A DNA stretch of 64,000 nt, from positions 5,642,001 to 5,706,000 of the forward strand of contig NZ_CP062165.1 of NCBI RefSeq assembly GCF_014844075.1, in the 5' to 3' direction. Source of the stretch: Paenibacillus sp. JNUCC-31 (GTDB lineage: Bacteria; Bacillota; Bacilli; Paenibacillales; Paenibacillaceae). The position numbers and the translations under genes are program-made. Every line of letters begins with the position of its first letter. Positions within the stretch are counted from its first letter, which is position 1. This document shows, piece after piece, positions 16,568 to 23,892 of the stretch. Below the pieces are notes generated by a model. The model was not told where the DNA came from. It searched no databases and saw only the letters and a program-made list of their open reading frames with translations.

Positions 16568-17574
16568 CAACTCGTAAGAAAAAAGAAGAGGCTCCAACTA
16601 CAGTTGTTCCAGTTACAGAGACATCAGTATCAAACCGTACAGTGGATATTATCGCTGCTGAGATTCGCAGTATTGATCAGCAGGCCCGGCAGTATGTTTT
16701 GCAGTCCGCGATTGAGATTGGTCAGAGATTGACAGAAGCGAAGGAACTGGTTGGTCATGGTGAATGGGGAACATGGTTGAAAGAACATGTGAATTACAGT
16801 CAGTCTTCAGCTAATAACTTTATGAAAATCTCTGTTGAATATGCTAATTCTCAAACGCTTGGTAATTTGTCCTATAGTCAGGCGGTTGCTCTGCTATCTG
16901 TCCCAACTGAAGAGCGAGAATCCTTTGTGGAGGATAACAACGCTGCTGAAATGTCGGCTCGTGAGCTTCAGGCGGCCATCAAGGAACGGAAGGAAGCGGA
17001 ACGACTACTTGCAGAGGAACAGGAGCGTGCGAAGGTAGCTGAAGCTGCACGTATAGAGGAAGAACGGCAACGCGAAGTTCTTCGCGGAGAGTATCAGAAA
17101 TTGCTTGAAGAACGCCAGAAGCTAGAGAATGAGTTGGCCGTTGCTCAAGAGGAAGCAAAGAAGCCAGGTAAAGCAACCAGCACAGATGCTAAGACGAAAA
17201 CAGAGCTTCGCAAGGCTGAAAAGTCCCTTTCTGAATCTCAGCAACGTGTGGCTGCAATGGAAGCTGAAATGAAGGCGAAAGAAGACGAACTGAATGCCAA
17301 GGTTGACGCAGCCATCAAGGAACGTGAACAGGAGCTGGCAGAACAAGCCCGGAAGCGTGAAGAAGAATCGGCAAAACAAGTCGCTGAACTGCAAGAGCAG
17401 TTGCGCAAAAACAACAATACGGCTGCGATCAAGGTCAAAGTACACTTTGAATCGCTTCTCAGTAATTTTAATAGTTTGATAGGTTCTGTTTCCGAGTTAG
17501 ACAACGAGGATCAGAAGAAAGCCATTTCAGAGCGTATAGCACAGTTATGTGACGATATGAAGTCAAAGCTGTGA
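16564..17574 (+). CDS. DUF3102 domain protein with long coiled coil
   Basis: 336 residues. The N-terminal third is a DUF3102 domain (IGQRLTEAKELVGHGEWGTWLKE, YSQSSANNFMKI, SQAVALLSVP), typical of proteins in phages and mobile elements and related in style to ParB/Noc-associated helical domains. Residues about 130-290 are an uninterrupted highly charged coiled coil (Glu/Lys/Ala/Arg-rich). It follows PcfK and PcfJ with overlapping start, suggesting a shared role. A DNA-binding or scaffold role is only a guess. Confidence 0.78.
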   Translation: MTTRKKKEEAPTTVVPVTETSVSNRTVDIIAAEIRSIDQQARQYVLQSAIEIGQRLTEAKELVGHGEWGTWLKEHVNYSQSSANNFMKISVEYANSQTLGNLSYSQAVALLSVPTEERESFVEDNNAAEMSARELQAAIKERKEAERLLAEEQERAKVAEAARIEEERQREVLRGEYQKLLEERQKLENELAVAQEEAKKPGKATSTDAKTKTELRKAEKSLSESQQRVAAMEAEMKAKEDELNAKVDAAIKEREQELAEQARKREEESAKQVAELQEQLRKNNNTAAIKVKVHFESLLSNFNSLIGSVSELDNEDQKKAISERIAQLCDDMKSKL

Positions 17575-17580
17575 TGTAGC

Positions 17581-17874
17581 ATGTTCTTCTTTTTCTTTGA
17601 TCAGTTCAAACGTGGAAAGGTCTGCCGTGTAAACAGCGGACGTGATGCAGGGAAAAGAGTAGTCATACATGAGATTAACGAGGACATGCTGTGGTGCTAT
17701 GAAAATAAGCCTGTCACATATCGGATAAACAGCAGGGGTTTGAGAGTAATTCAATTTGATCCGGCGTGTGCACTCACGCCTTACTCCCCTAAATATCTTG
17801 AAATAACAAATGAGATCCCCGTCCAGACGGATGGATGGGGCGCTTCATATCGCAATTCTCGGTTATGGCTGTAA
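17581..17874 (+). CDS. Hypothetical 97-residue phage protein
   Basis: Starts with a run of Phe (MFFFFFDQF), followed by a beta-rich region that looks like a small barrel (KRGKVCRVNSGRDAGKRVVIHEI). No family is recognised. The gap to the preceding stop is 6 bp. Confidence 0.6.
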   Translation: MFFFFFDQFKRGKVCRVNSGRDAGKRVVIHEINEDMLWCYENKPVTYRINSRGLRVIQFDPACALTPYSPKYLEITNEIPVQTDGWGASYRNSRLWL

Positions 17875-17906
17875 TCTATTGAATCAGAATATAGGACGGT
17901 GCACAT

Positions 17907-18227
17907 ATGGAAACGCCTAAAGGATACGATATCTATCGCTTATTAGATGGAACTGAGGTGTTACGTTCTCCAGAAGATCGAGTGTTGTTCCATCGTACCA
18001 GCAATACAAGAATGCCTCTTACGGTTGACGCAGACGTGATTATTGATGAGGTGCTTGATACGTTAGATGAAACCAATCGGCAAATCGAAGTATTGTCCGA
18101 TTCCCTTAACCGGATTGAAGAGTTGTTGACAGATGACTTATCTCTAAATGCGCAAGCAATCAATGCAATTATAGGAACCACAAGACGGGATATAGAGGAA
18201 CACCGCTATGGTCGAAATATCGTCTAA
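17907..18227 (+). CDS. Hypothetical 106-residue acidic phage protein
   Basis: Mostly helical and acidic, with a likely coiled coil in the second half (DEVLDTLDETNRQIEVLSDS). No domain is recognised. It overlaps the next gene by 20 bp in another frame. Confidence 0.6.
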   Translation: METPKGYDIYRLLDGTEVLRSPEDRVLFHRTSNTRMPLTVDADVIIDEVLDTLDETNRQIEVLSDSLNRIEELLTDDLSLNAQAINAIIGTTRRDIEEHRYGRNIV

Positions 18228-18480
18228 AGCACAGGCTATCATTGAACATGCGCTTAATCCACTCATTCGTAAAGGTTGCCGGATTGAGCGCTTGGCAATG
18301 ATCGTTTGTCCCGATTCTTCCATCGCACAGATGAATACAGTTCATACCAAGTACGGGCTGTTACGAATTGAGCCGAACATATTCCTTCCCTTGGGAAAGT
18401 CATACATCATTGAAGACTCTTGGCGTAAGCACAGAGGATTTGCCTGGGTAACTGGGTACAAGCAACGAAGAGGTGAATGA
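18208..18480 (+). CDS. Hypothetical 90-residue phage protein
   Basis: GAGGA lies just before the ATG. Mixed alpha/beta with no recognised motif (KGCRIERLAMIVCPDSSIAQ). It ends next to the start of the DnaD-type gene. Confidence 0.58.
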   Translation: MVEISSKAQAIIEHALNPLIRKGCRIERLAMIVCPDSSIAQMNTVHTKYGLLRIEPNIFLPLGKSYIIEDSWRKHRGFAWVTGYKQRRGE

Positions 18481-18481
18481 A

Positions 18482-19225
18482 ATGAATTACATCGCAGAAA
18501 TGACAGCCTTCACAGATTGGCTCGAAACAAATCCATTGGAGCCATCCGCACAGACTTTGTGGTTTCACCTTTTGGTGATTGCAAATAAGAGCGGATGTCC
18601 AGAGTGGTTTACAGTAGCCAATATAACACTGATGGCCAAGGTAGGTATTTCTGAAAAATCGCTTAGCAAACATCGGAATGCTCTCATCCAAAAAGGACGA
18701 CTCATATATAAGAATCAAGGAAAACAGCAAGCCGGAAAATATCAATTGGTTCATCTTACCGGAAATATTACGGTAAAAGATACCGTAAAAAGGGATGTAA
18801 AAGATACGGTAAAAAGTGGGGTAAAAGGTTCAGGATTATTAAAAGATTTTAATTCTTCTACTTCTACATCTTCTGATCATGGCGAATACGAATCTTTTTA
18901 TGCAGCTCACTTACGAGTGTTTGGAGTTGAATGTAATCCATTCCAAGCGCAACAGCTTATCGATTCGATTGAGATGTACAGCATGAGCGAAGAGGTTGTT
19001 GTACGAGCTGTAGAACGTGCAGCCATTTCGTCTAAAGGCTACAACTTCAAACTGATTCTCAAAATATTAGACGATTATTACAAAGGTGGTGTCCGCACCT
19101 TGGATCAGGCCATTGCCATAGATCGTGAGTTTGATAACCGCAAGAATAAAACGACAACTAAGCCCGATACCAAGGCACGAAGCTTTGCTGAGATGGCGGA
19201 AGGGATGGAAAATGAAAATCAGTGA
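18482..19225 (+). CDS. DnaD-domain replication initiator
   Basis: 247 residues from the ATG at 18482 (AGAGGTGA upstream). The N-terminal half is a winged helix (ANITLMAKVGISEKSLSKHRNALIQKGRL), and residues about 130-225 are a DnaD/DnaB_2 domain (FESFYAAHLRVFG-like start, YNFKLILKILDDYYKGGVRT). Such proteins bind the phage origin and recruit the helicase loader. The linker between domains is encoded by a 12-bp repeat array that may be the origin. It overlaps the loader gene by 14 bp. Confidence 0.85.
   Translation: MNYIAEMTAFTDWLETNPLEPSAQTLWFHLLVIANKSGCPEWFTVANITLMAKVGISEKSLSKHRNALIQKGRLIYKNQGKQQAGKYQLVHLTGNITVKDTVKRDVKDTVKSGVKGSGLLKDFNSSTSTSSDHGEYESFYAAHLRVFGVECNPFQAQQLIDSIEMYSMSEEVVVRAVERAAISSKGYNFKLILKILDDYYKGGVRTLDQAIAIDREFDNRKNKTTTKPDTKARSFAEMAEGMENENQ
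18773..18832 (+). repeat. Five 12-bp iterons inside initiator gene, candidate origin
   Basis: GTAAAA recurs at 18773, 18785, 18797, 18809 and 18821, exactly every 12 bp, with the following six bases variable (GATACC, AGGGAT, GATACG, AGTGGG, GGTTCA). The repeats encode a Val-Lys-x-x series. Iterons inside the initiator gene are a known phage origin layout (lambda O). An AT-rich stretch follows. Repeated at 55256-55315. Confidence 0.6.
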
Positions 19226-19562
19226 AGTTGGCAAGCTATTCGACAAAATCATAGAGTTTTATCCAGCCTTTACAGGGACTGCTTCGAAACTCCAGAGCTG
19301 GCATGAGACCCTAACCGATATCCCTTTTGAACTGGCACAAACTAATCTCAAGAAATACGTTGCTGATCCAGAGAACAAGTATCCGCCGCACCCCGGAGCA
19401 CTGGCAAAGAAGCCTATTGTGACTGAAAGCGACCGTTACCACACAGGGTTAAAGATGTCTGGACAAAGGATACTTGCGACAAATGAAAATCTTAGTATGG
19501 GTGCAGTTGGACCGACAGAAGAACAGCGCAGAAAGGTACGTGATTTGCTTGAAAAAAAATGA
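19212..19562 (+). CDS. Replicative helicase loader/inhibitor, G39P family
   Basis: 116 residues from the ATG at 19212. The N-terminal helical domain (ISEVGKLFDKIIEFYPAFTG, LQSWHETLTDIPFELAQTNLKKYV, NKYPPHPGAL) fits SPP1 G39P-type loaders, which hold the hexameric helicase until it reaches the origin-bound initiator. It lies between the initiator and helicase genes, as expected, and overlaps the helicase start by 14 bp. Confidence 0.8.
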   Translation: MKISEVGKLFDKIIEFYPAFTGTASKLQSWHETLTDIPFELAQTNLKKYVADPENKYPPHPGALAKKPIVTESDRYHTGLKMSGQRILATNENLSMGAVGPTEEQRRKVRDLLEKK

Positions 19563-20934
19563 ACTTGAGTTGCCACATAGTCTGGAAGCTGAGCAATCTG
19601 TTCTCGGTGCAATTTTGATTGATCCAAACGCCTTTCTGAATGTGGCAGATACCTTAACTGTCGAACATTTTTACGCTAATCAACACGTGGTCACTTATTC
19701 AGCAATGAAAGAGTTATCCGAACTGGGAATAAGCATAGATTTGGTGTCCTTGATGGCAAAGCTTCAGGACAATCAACAACTGGATACGGCAGGCGGTGTA
19801 AGCTACCTTGCAAGGATGGCAAAGAGCGTACCGACAGCAGCCAATATCACACACTATGCTGAAATTATGCATGACAGATACTTGCACCGGACAACAATTC
19901 TTTCACTGGAAGAACAGCTTCGCAACGCATGGAAATCAGATAACGGCATGATGGCCTTGGCAAGTGTACAAACGGCTGCATCGAACCTATCTGACAAAGC
20001 CGTTAAGGGTAGAGAGTTTCGAACAGCTCGCGAAGTGTTCCTTTCTGCATTCGACATCATGGAGCAACGTTACGCTAATTCAGGCGATGAGGTAACGGGC
20101 ATTCGTTCCGGGTATGTTGATCTGGATCGGATGACATCGGGTTTTCAGAACAGTGATCTGATTATTGTTGCAGCTCGTCCTTCCGTGGGTAAAACTGCTT
20201 TTGCATTGAACATTGCCCAGTTTGTCGCACTCAAGGGACAGAAGAAAGTGGCGGTTTTCTCGCTTGAGATGTCAGCCGAACAACTTGCGTTAAGAATGAT
20301 CAGTGCCGAGGGCCATATTGAAGCTAATCGGATACGTACAGGATTCCTACGTGGAGATGATTGGGAAAATGCTACTAACGTAATTTCAACATTAGGCGAA
20401 TCGCATCTTTTCATTGATGATTCAGCAGCTCTTACAGCTCAGGGGATCATTAACAAATGCCGGAGACTCAAACAGAAATTCGGATTGGATATGATCATGA
20501 TTGATTATCTCCAACTGATCAGTGGAGAGAAGGGTAAGGAAAACCGTCAACAGGAAGTAACGGATATTTCCCGGAAGTTGAAGCAATTGGCCCGGGAGCT
20601 ACATATTCCTGTAATCGCATTATCACAACTTAACCGAGCGGTTGAGCAGCGGCAGGATAAACGGCCAATGATGTCCGATCTACGGGAATCAGGAGCTATT
20701 GAGCAGGACGCGGATATTGTTGCTTTCCTGCACCGAGAGGATTATTACGATGCGGAGACCGAGAAGAAAAACATTATTGAGATCATCATAGCCAAACAGC
20801 GTAACGGTCCAGTGGGAACGGTCGAACTGGTATTTATGAAAGACTACAATAAATTTGCTAATTATGAACGCATGCAGACACCGCGATTAAATAATGATCA
20901 ACAAGCAGTTCCAGACATGTACAGACAGGGGTGA
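19549..20934 (+). CDS. dnaB: Replicative DNA helicase, DnaB family
   Basis: 461 residues from the TTG at 19549. N-terminal DnaB domain (LPHSLEAEQSVLGAILIDPNAF) and RecA-like C-terminal domain with Walker A ARPSVGKTAFALN, Walker B IMIDYLQLISG and the ESGAIEQDADIVAFLHR motif. Full family length. It unwinds DNA at the phage fork. The frame is also open upstream to 19474, but conservation begins at NELELPHSLEAE, so the overlapping TTG is preferred. Confidence 0.92.
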   Translation: MKKNELELPHSLEAEQSVLGAILIDPNAFLNVADTLTVEHFYANQHVVTYSAMKELSELGISIDLVSLMAKLQDNQQLDTAGGVSYLARMAKSVPTAANITHYAEIMHDRYLHRTTILSLEEQLRNAWKSDNGMMALASVQTAASNLSDKAVKGREFRTAREVFLSAFDIMEQRYANSGDEVTGIRSGYVDLDRMTSGFQNSDLIIVAARPSVGKTAFALNIAQFVALKGQKKVAVFSLEMSAEQLALRMISAEGHIEANRIRTGFLRGDDWENATNVISTLGESHLFIDDSAALTAQGIINKCRRLKQKFGLDMIMIDYLQLISGEKGKENRQQEVTDISRKLKQLARELHIPVIALSQLNRAVEQRQDKRPMMSDLRESGAIEQDADIVAFLHREDYYDAETEKKNIIEIIIAKQRNGPVGTVELVFMKDYNKFANYERMQTPRLNNDQQAVPDMYRQG

Positions 20935-20938
20935 TCAA

Positions 20939-21451
20939 ATGGAGCCATATAGTAGAAGGAACACAATTGACTTGGGAAGAACAACACCAAAAAGTTGCCG
21001 ACAAGCAAGAAGAATTGCAAAGCGGCTTTACGATCGTGCTGATGCAGATGATAAGAAGATTATTTCTAAAATCATTAGTGAGTGTGAGTTCGTAGAAGAG
21101 TGGCTCTCCACCGGAAGAAGGCCAGGTAACAAACGTGGTGTTGAACGCTTGGCAGCATATCAACGTGAAGTACTTGTTGATCCGCTCAAAATGCAAGCCT
21201 ACGTAAGCAATTCGAAGGCAGGCAGCCCAAGCAACTTGACGGATTGGCAAAGGTTCCAAATTAGCGATGCCCTTTCAAGGCTGAGTGATCGTGAACGAGA
21301 ATGTTACGTACTGGCTCACGGCGAATGTTATTCTCACAGCGCAATCGCCGACATGCTATATATAAGTAAAGATTCCGTTTCGGAATACATTGACCGTGCA
21401 CAAAGAAAAATTTCAAAAGATTTGGAGAGTAGCTTATTTTTGATTCAATAA
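20939..21451 (+). CDS. Sigma-like / region-4 HTH late regulator
   Basis: 170 residues from the ATG at 20939 (GGGGTGAT upstream). The C-terminus is a sigma region-4-like helix-turn-helix (LSDRERECYVLAHGECYSHSAIADMLYISKDSVSEYIDRAQRKI). The N-terminal half is helical and charged. Proteins of this type at the end of the early operon act as positive regulators of phage late genes (Xpf/ArpU-like role). The promoter-terminator element immediately downstream is its most likely target. Confidence 0.75.
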   Translation: MEPYSRRNTIDLGRTTPKSCRQARRIAKRLYDRADADDKKIISKIISECEFVEEWLSTGRRPGNKRGVERLAAYQREVLVDPLKMQAYVSNSKAGSPSNLTDWQRFQISDALSRLSDRERECYVLAHGECYSHSAIADMLYISKDSVSEYIDRAQRKISKDLESSLFLIQ

Positions 21452-21502
21452 CCGCTTAAAGTGGATTTTTTTGTCCCACGAATGCCACCTATAGGTAAGA
21501 AC

Positions 21503-21508
21503 TATAAT
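21503..21508 (+). promoter_or_regulatory. Candidate late promoter, -10 TATAAT
   Basis: A perfect TATAAT lies 52 bp after the sigma-like gene, but there is no good TTGACA at 16-18 bp (GCCACC region instead). That suggests an activator-dependent promoter. Transcription should start near 21515. Same at 57986-57991. Confidence 0.5.
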
Positions 21509-21545
21509 AAAGGAGTTGTTTATAGTTTGGAAGAATCGCACGAAC

Positions 21546-21571
21546 GGGCATCGACAATCGATGTCCTTTTT
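21546..21571 (+). terminator. Leader terminator just after the late promoter
   Basis: GGGCATCGA (21546-21554) pairs with TCGATGTCC (21558-21566) with one G-U pair and a 3-base loop, followed by TTTTT: a classical intrinsic terminator. A 21-codon frame (TTG 21527 to TAA 21592, after AAAGGAG) runs across it and could be a leader peptide. The transcript would be about 57 nt unless terminator read-through is allowed. Confidence 0.7.
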
Positions 21572-21596
21572 GCTGTATCAAGCAGGAGGTAATCCC

Positions 21597-21734
21597 ATGG
21601 CGATCAAAGCAGTGAAGCGTCCTCCACCTATACCAGTGAAATCGGAACTTCAGCCAGAGCAATGTCGTGGATGCGTATGGGGAACATGGACAGGAAATGT
21701 GCAGTTATGTTTGACACCTAAATGCAGGAAGTAG
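21597..21734 (+). CDS. Small Cys-motif phage protein (45 residues)
   Basis: AGGAGGTAATCCC leads into the ATG. The N-terminus is Pro/Lys-rich (KRPPPIPVK); the C-terminus has CRGC and CLTPKC, a likely zinc-binding set of four Cys. Small proteins of this kind are frequent at this position in Bacillota phages; function unknown. Confidence 0.7.
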   Translation: MAIKAVKRPPPIPVKSELQPEQCRGCVWGTWTGNVQLCLTPKCRK

Positions 21735-21738
21735 TTCA

Positions 21739-21846
21739 ACTGTGGTGGCGGAATAGGTAGACGCTATATATGGTAGGGTGAAGTGCAGACCATAGAAGAA
21801 AGCTTCTCGTGCACACCAATGCAAGGTGCAAATCCTTGCCCACAAT
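21739..21846 (+). ncRNA. Degenerate class II tRNA-like element (tRNA-Leu-like)
   Basis: The 108-nt element has the plan of a class II tRNA. Acceptor ACTGTGG (21739-21745) pairs with CCACAAT (21840-21846) at 6 of 7 positions. A TG spacer and a D-arm GCG GAATAGGTAGA CGC resemble tRNA-Leu. T-arm is GCAAGG / CCTTGC with loop TGCAAAT. The anticodon-like arm is abnormal (TATGGT / ACCATA, 14-base loop), so no anticodon can be assigned. A variable arm GAAG / CTTC follows. No CCA is encoded. It may be a decayed tRNA or a structured RNA that mimics one. Repeated unchanged at 58222-58329. Confidence 0.5.
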
Positions 21847-21870
21847 ATCTTATATGAAAGGATTGATAGT

Positions 21871-22140
21871 GTGAGTAAAACAGGATTGAATATCACGTTG
21901 TTTACATCGAAAGATGAATTGGTCAACGCCAAAGCTGGAGGTAGTACACTGGTAGCTTCAAAGACGAAGACCAAGGATGCAGACTTTCAGATTATTGTTT
22001 CAATTGATGCGTGTGATCTGCTTGAGAATGAGGTTCGCGTTAATCTTACTTTGCTTAAAGCAAGTGTGGAAGAAGCCGCACAAGAGTTTGGTGCAGCTAT
22101 GGGCAATGAGATTAATAGGGTTCTCAGTCAGATTGAGTAG
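21871..22140 (+). CDS. Hypothetical 89-residue phage protein
   Basis: Start GTG at 21871 after GAAAGGA. It has an N-terminal beta region (GLNITLFTSKDELV) and an amphipathic C-terminal helix (SVEEAAQEFGAAMGNEIN). No family is recognised. First full-length gene after the tRNA-like element. Confidence 0.6.
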   Translation: MSKTGLNITLFTSKDELVNAKAGGSTLVASKTKTKDADFQIIVSIDACDLLENEVRVNLTLLKASVEEAAQEFGAAMGNEINRVLSQIE

Positions 22141-22152
22141 GGAGGTTGCGTT

Positions 22153-22272
22153 ATGGACTACTATATTCAGACAGAGCCGCTTGTGTTGCCTATGGCGCAA
22201 CCAGTGCTACCGATGAAGCATCAAGTTCTGAATCGTAAGCCGCTGCGCGCAGTGGCAAGGAGTAGTTGTTAA
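22153..22272 (+). CDS. Hypothetical 39-residue phage peptide
   Basis: GGAGGTTGCGTT leads into the ATG. Proline-rich N-terminal half (TEPLVLPMAQPVLPMK) and basic C-terminal half (NRKPLRAVAR). Good translation signals; no known family. Confidence 0.5.
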   Translation: MDYYIQTEPLVLPMAQPVLPMKHQVLNRKPLRAVARSSC

Positions 22273-22281
22273 TCTGAACGT

Positions 22282-22301
22282 AATCCCAAACGTTTGGGAT
22301 T
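22282..22301. repeat. 20-bp perfect palindrome AATCCCAAACGTTTGGGATT
   Basis: Located 15 bp before the recombinase gene. The identical 20-bp sequence is at 44986-45005 after the amidase gene, and a one-mismatch form (ATTCCCAAACGTCTGGGAAT) is at 31854-31873. With no loop it looks more like a binding site for a dimeric protein than an RNA hairpin. Confidence 0.6.
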
Positions 22302-22316
22302 TTGTGAGGTGGTGAG

Positions 22317-22859
22317 ATGAAGTATGTTCAACCGATCAGAGATAAAGAAATCATTGAAGATATCAAAATGAAATTGCTTAGGAAGGAGAATCCCGAGACT
22401 ACATTCTTTTTGTCATTGGGATTAATGTTGGCTTCCGAATATCGGACATACTTCCGCTGCGTGTTCGCGATCTGAAGAAACCGTTGCTATACATTACAGA
22501 GAAGAAGACGCGCAAGCAAAAGGTTTACGAAATGAATCATGCGGTTAGGCGTGATCTGTTGCGTTTGATCGGGGATCGACCGGACAATGAATTCTTGATC
22601 AAAAGCAGGGAAGGATTAACAAACCTTTGGGTCGTTCAATGACATATAAGATCATGAGGGAAATCACTAAGGATTACGGTCTTGAGGGATTGGGAACCAC
22701 ACGCTTAGGAAGACATATGGATACCATTACTATAAAGAAACTAAGGATGTGGCAGAGTTGCAGGAGATATTTAACCACTCTGACCCGAACGTGACATTGC
22801 GATATATCGGTATTACGCAAGACACAATCAACCTCTCGACGAGACGGTTCAGATTATGA
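22317..22859 (+). pseudogene. Short tyrosine recombinase, broken by three 1-base losses (copy 1)
   Basis: Copy 2 (58800-59345) encodes an intact 181-residue protein. Here single bases are missing near 22394 (CCCC to CCC), 22615 (GGG to GG) and 22687 (GGGG to GGG), so the frame is lost early. See the copy 2 entry for function. All three are homopolymer losses, which favours sequence error over natural decay. Confidence 0.75.
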
Positions 22860-23116
22860 GTTACCCATAAAATGAAGGTGTGGAACTGGGAAATGATCGA
22901 AGCCGGAAAGCCTTGGTGCATAAGGGTTTGTTGGTTCTCAACGAGTTACCCACAATTTAAGATAAGGGTAATTCACTTTTATACAGAAAATGAATAAAAT
23001 CATGGTTTCAGAAGCAGAGAATCATTAGGTTTTAGCAGAAAGATTGCCTTAGTGATGCGGCGTTTCGGCTGAAAACTAATAATAAAATACAACGAATATT
23101 TATGCATGGAGGGATT
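22860..23116 (+). other. Non-coding stretch before HNH gene, with direct repeats
   Basis: GAGTTACCCAYAA occurs at 22858-22870 and 22943-22955, and TTACCC (22946-22951) has an inverted partner GGGTAA (22966-22971). A 41-codon frame (ATG 22872 to TAA 22997) lacks a ribosome binding site and is doubtful. The repeats lie 500-600 bp before the terminase genes and could be terminase or nuclease binding sites. Confidence 0.4.
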
Positions 23117-23425
23117 ATGAGCGGATCGTTCTATAAATCCACCAAGTGGAAACGGAAGCGGGCGGTTATTTTACGTAGGGATGAATACATGTGCCGACAG
23201 AGCAAAAGGTACGGTAAGACCGAACCGGCTACCACGGTACATCACATCTACCCATTCGAGTTTTACCCAGAGCTGGCGCTGGTTGAATGGAATTTAATCT
23301 CGCTATCTGATGCGCAACACAATGCCATGCACGACAGGACGACCCATGAGCTGACAGAGCTTGGTCTTGCTTGGCAAGAGCGAGTTCGGAAGCAGTTCGA
23401 AGAATGGCAAGGAAAGGGAAATTAA
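23117..23425 (+). CDS. HNH endonuclease
   Basis: 102 residues from the ATG at 23117, after ATGGAGGGATT. HNH motif: ATTVHHIYP, then NLISLSDAQHNAMHD. The N-terminal Lys/Arg-rich segment (STKWKRKRAVILRRDEYMCRQ) is typical of small phage HNH proteins encoded beside the terminase. In HK97-type cos phages this nuclease assists specific cutting of the packaging site. Identical to 59603-59911. Confidence 0.9.
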   Translation: MSGSFYKSTKWKRKRAVILRRDEYMCRQSKRYGKTEPATTVHHIYPFEFYPELALVEWNLISLSDAQHNAMHDRTTHELTELGLAWQERVRKQFEEWQGKGN

Positions 23426-23438
23426 TATTTTCGAGATA

Positions 23439-23493
23439 TCCCCCCTCCCTTACGGGATTTATTCCGGCCCCCTAGGGACCGGGCAGGGGAGCC
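23439..23493. other. Candidate cos packaging site
   Basis: A short, unusually GC-rich non-coding stretch between the HNH and small terminase genes, the place of cos in many Gram-positive HK97-type phages. It contains CCGGCCCCCTAGGGACCGGG (23464-23483), an imperfect dyad around CCCTAGGG, flanked by C- and G-runs. Same in copy 2 at 59925-59979. Confidence 0.45.
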
Positions 23494-23539
23494 TTTTCCA
23501 ATAGAGCGGGTCTCCAAAAGTTTTTTGGGAGGTGAGGAC

Positions 23540-23892
23540 GTGGCGGAGGCAACCGAGAAAGAAAAGATCAAACGGAAGACCGTTGCCGAAATGAAGAAGC
23601 TCGGCGTGTACAAAAAGAGTATGGTCGGGTGATTGAAATTTATGCGGAGTTGGTTGCGCAGTACGATAAGCTCAATCGCGACTTTGAGGAAGGTGGATAT
23701 AAGTTCGAAGTGATCACCGCCCAAGGGGGAGCGAAGAAGGCACCAATTGTCGCCACACTGGAAACGCTGCGCAAAGACATTCTGACTTACTCGGATCGGC
23801 TTTGTCTTAATCCGAAGTCGATTGAGACAGTGACAACGGATAATAAGAAAGGTAAATCAAAACTGGCAGGAGTGCTGGGTGGTCGGAAGTGA
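23540..23892 (+). pseudogene. terS: Terminase small subunit, P27 family, frameshifted (copy 1)
   Basis: One A is missing near 23616 (six A in copy 2, five here), about 25 codons in. Two further bases are missing in the T and G runs just upstream of the start. The rest of the frame (23629-23892) is open. The intact protein is at 60028-60381. Confidence 0.8.

Noticed and set aside
18773..18832. Possible CRISPR-like array
   Set aside because: Units are only 12 bp with no spacer, lie in a coding frame, and there are no cas genes in the window.
22872..22997. A 41-codon frame between recombinase and HNH genes
   Set aside because: No ribosome binding site, and it covers the direct repeats. Kept only as a remark.
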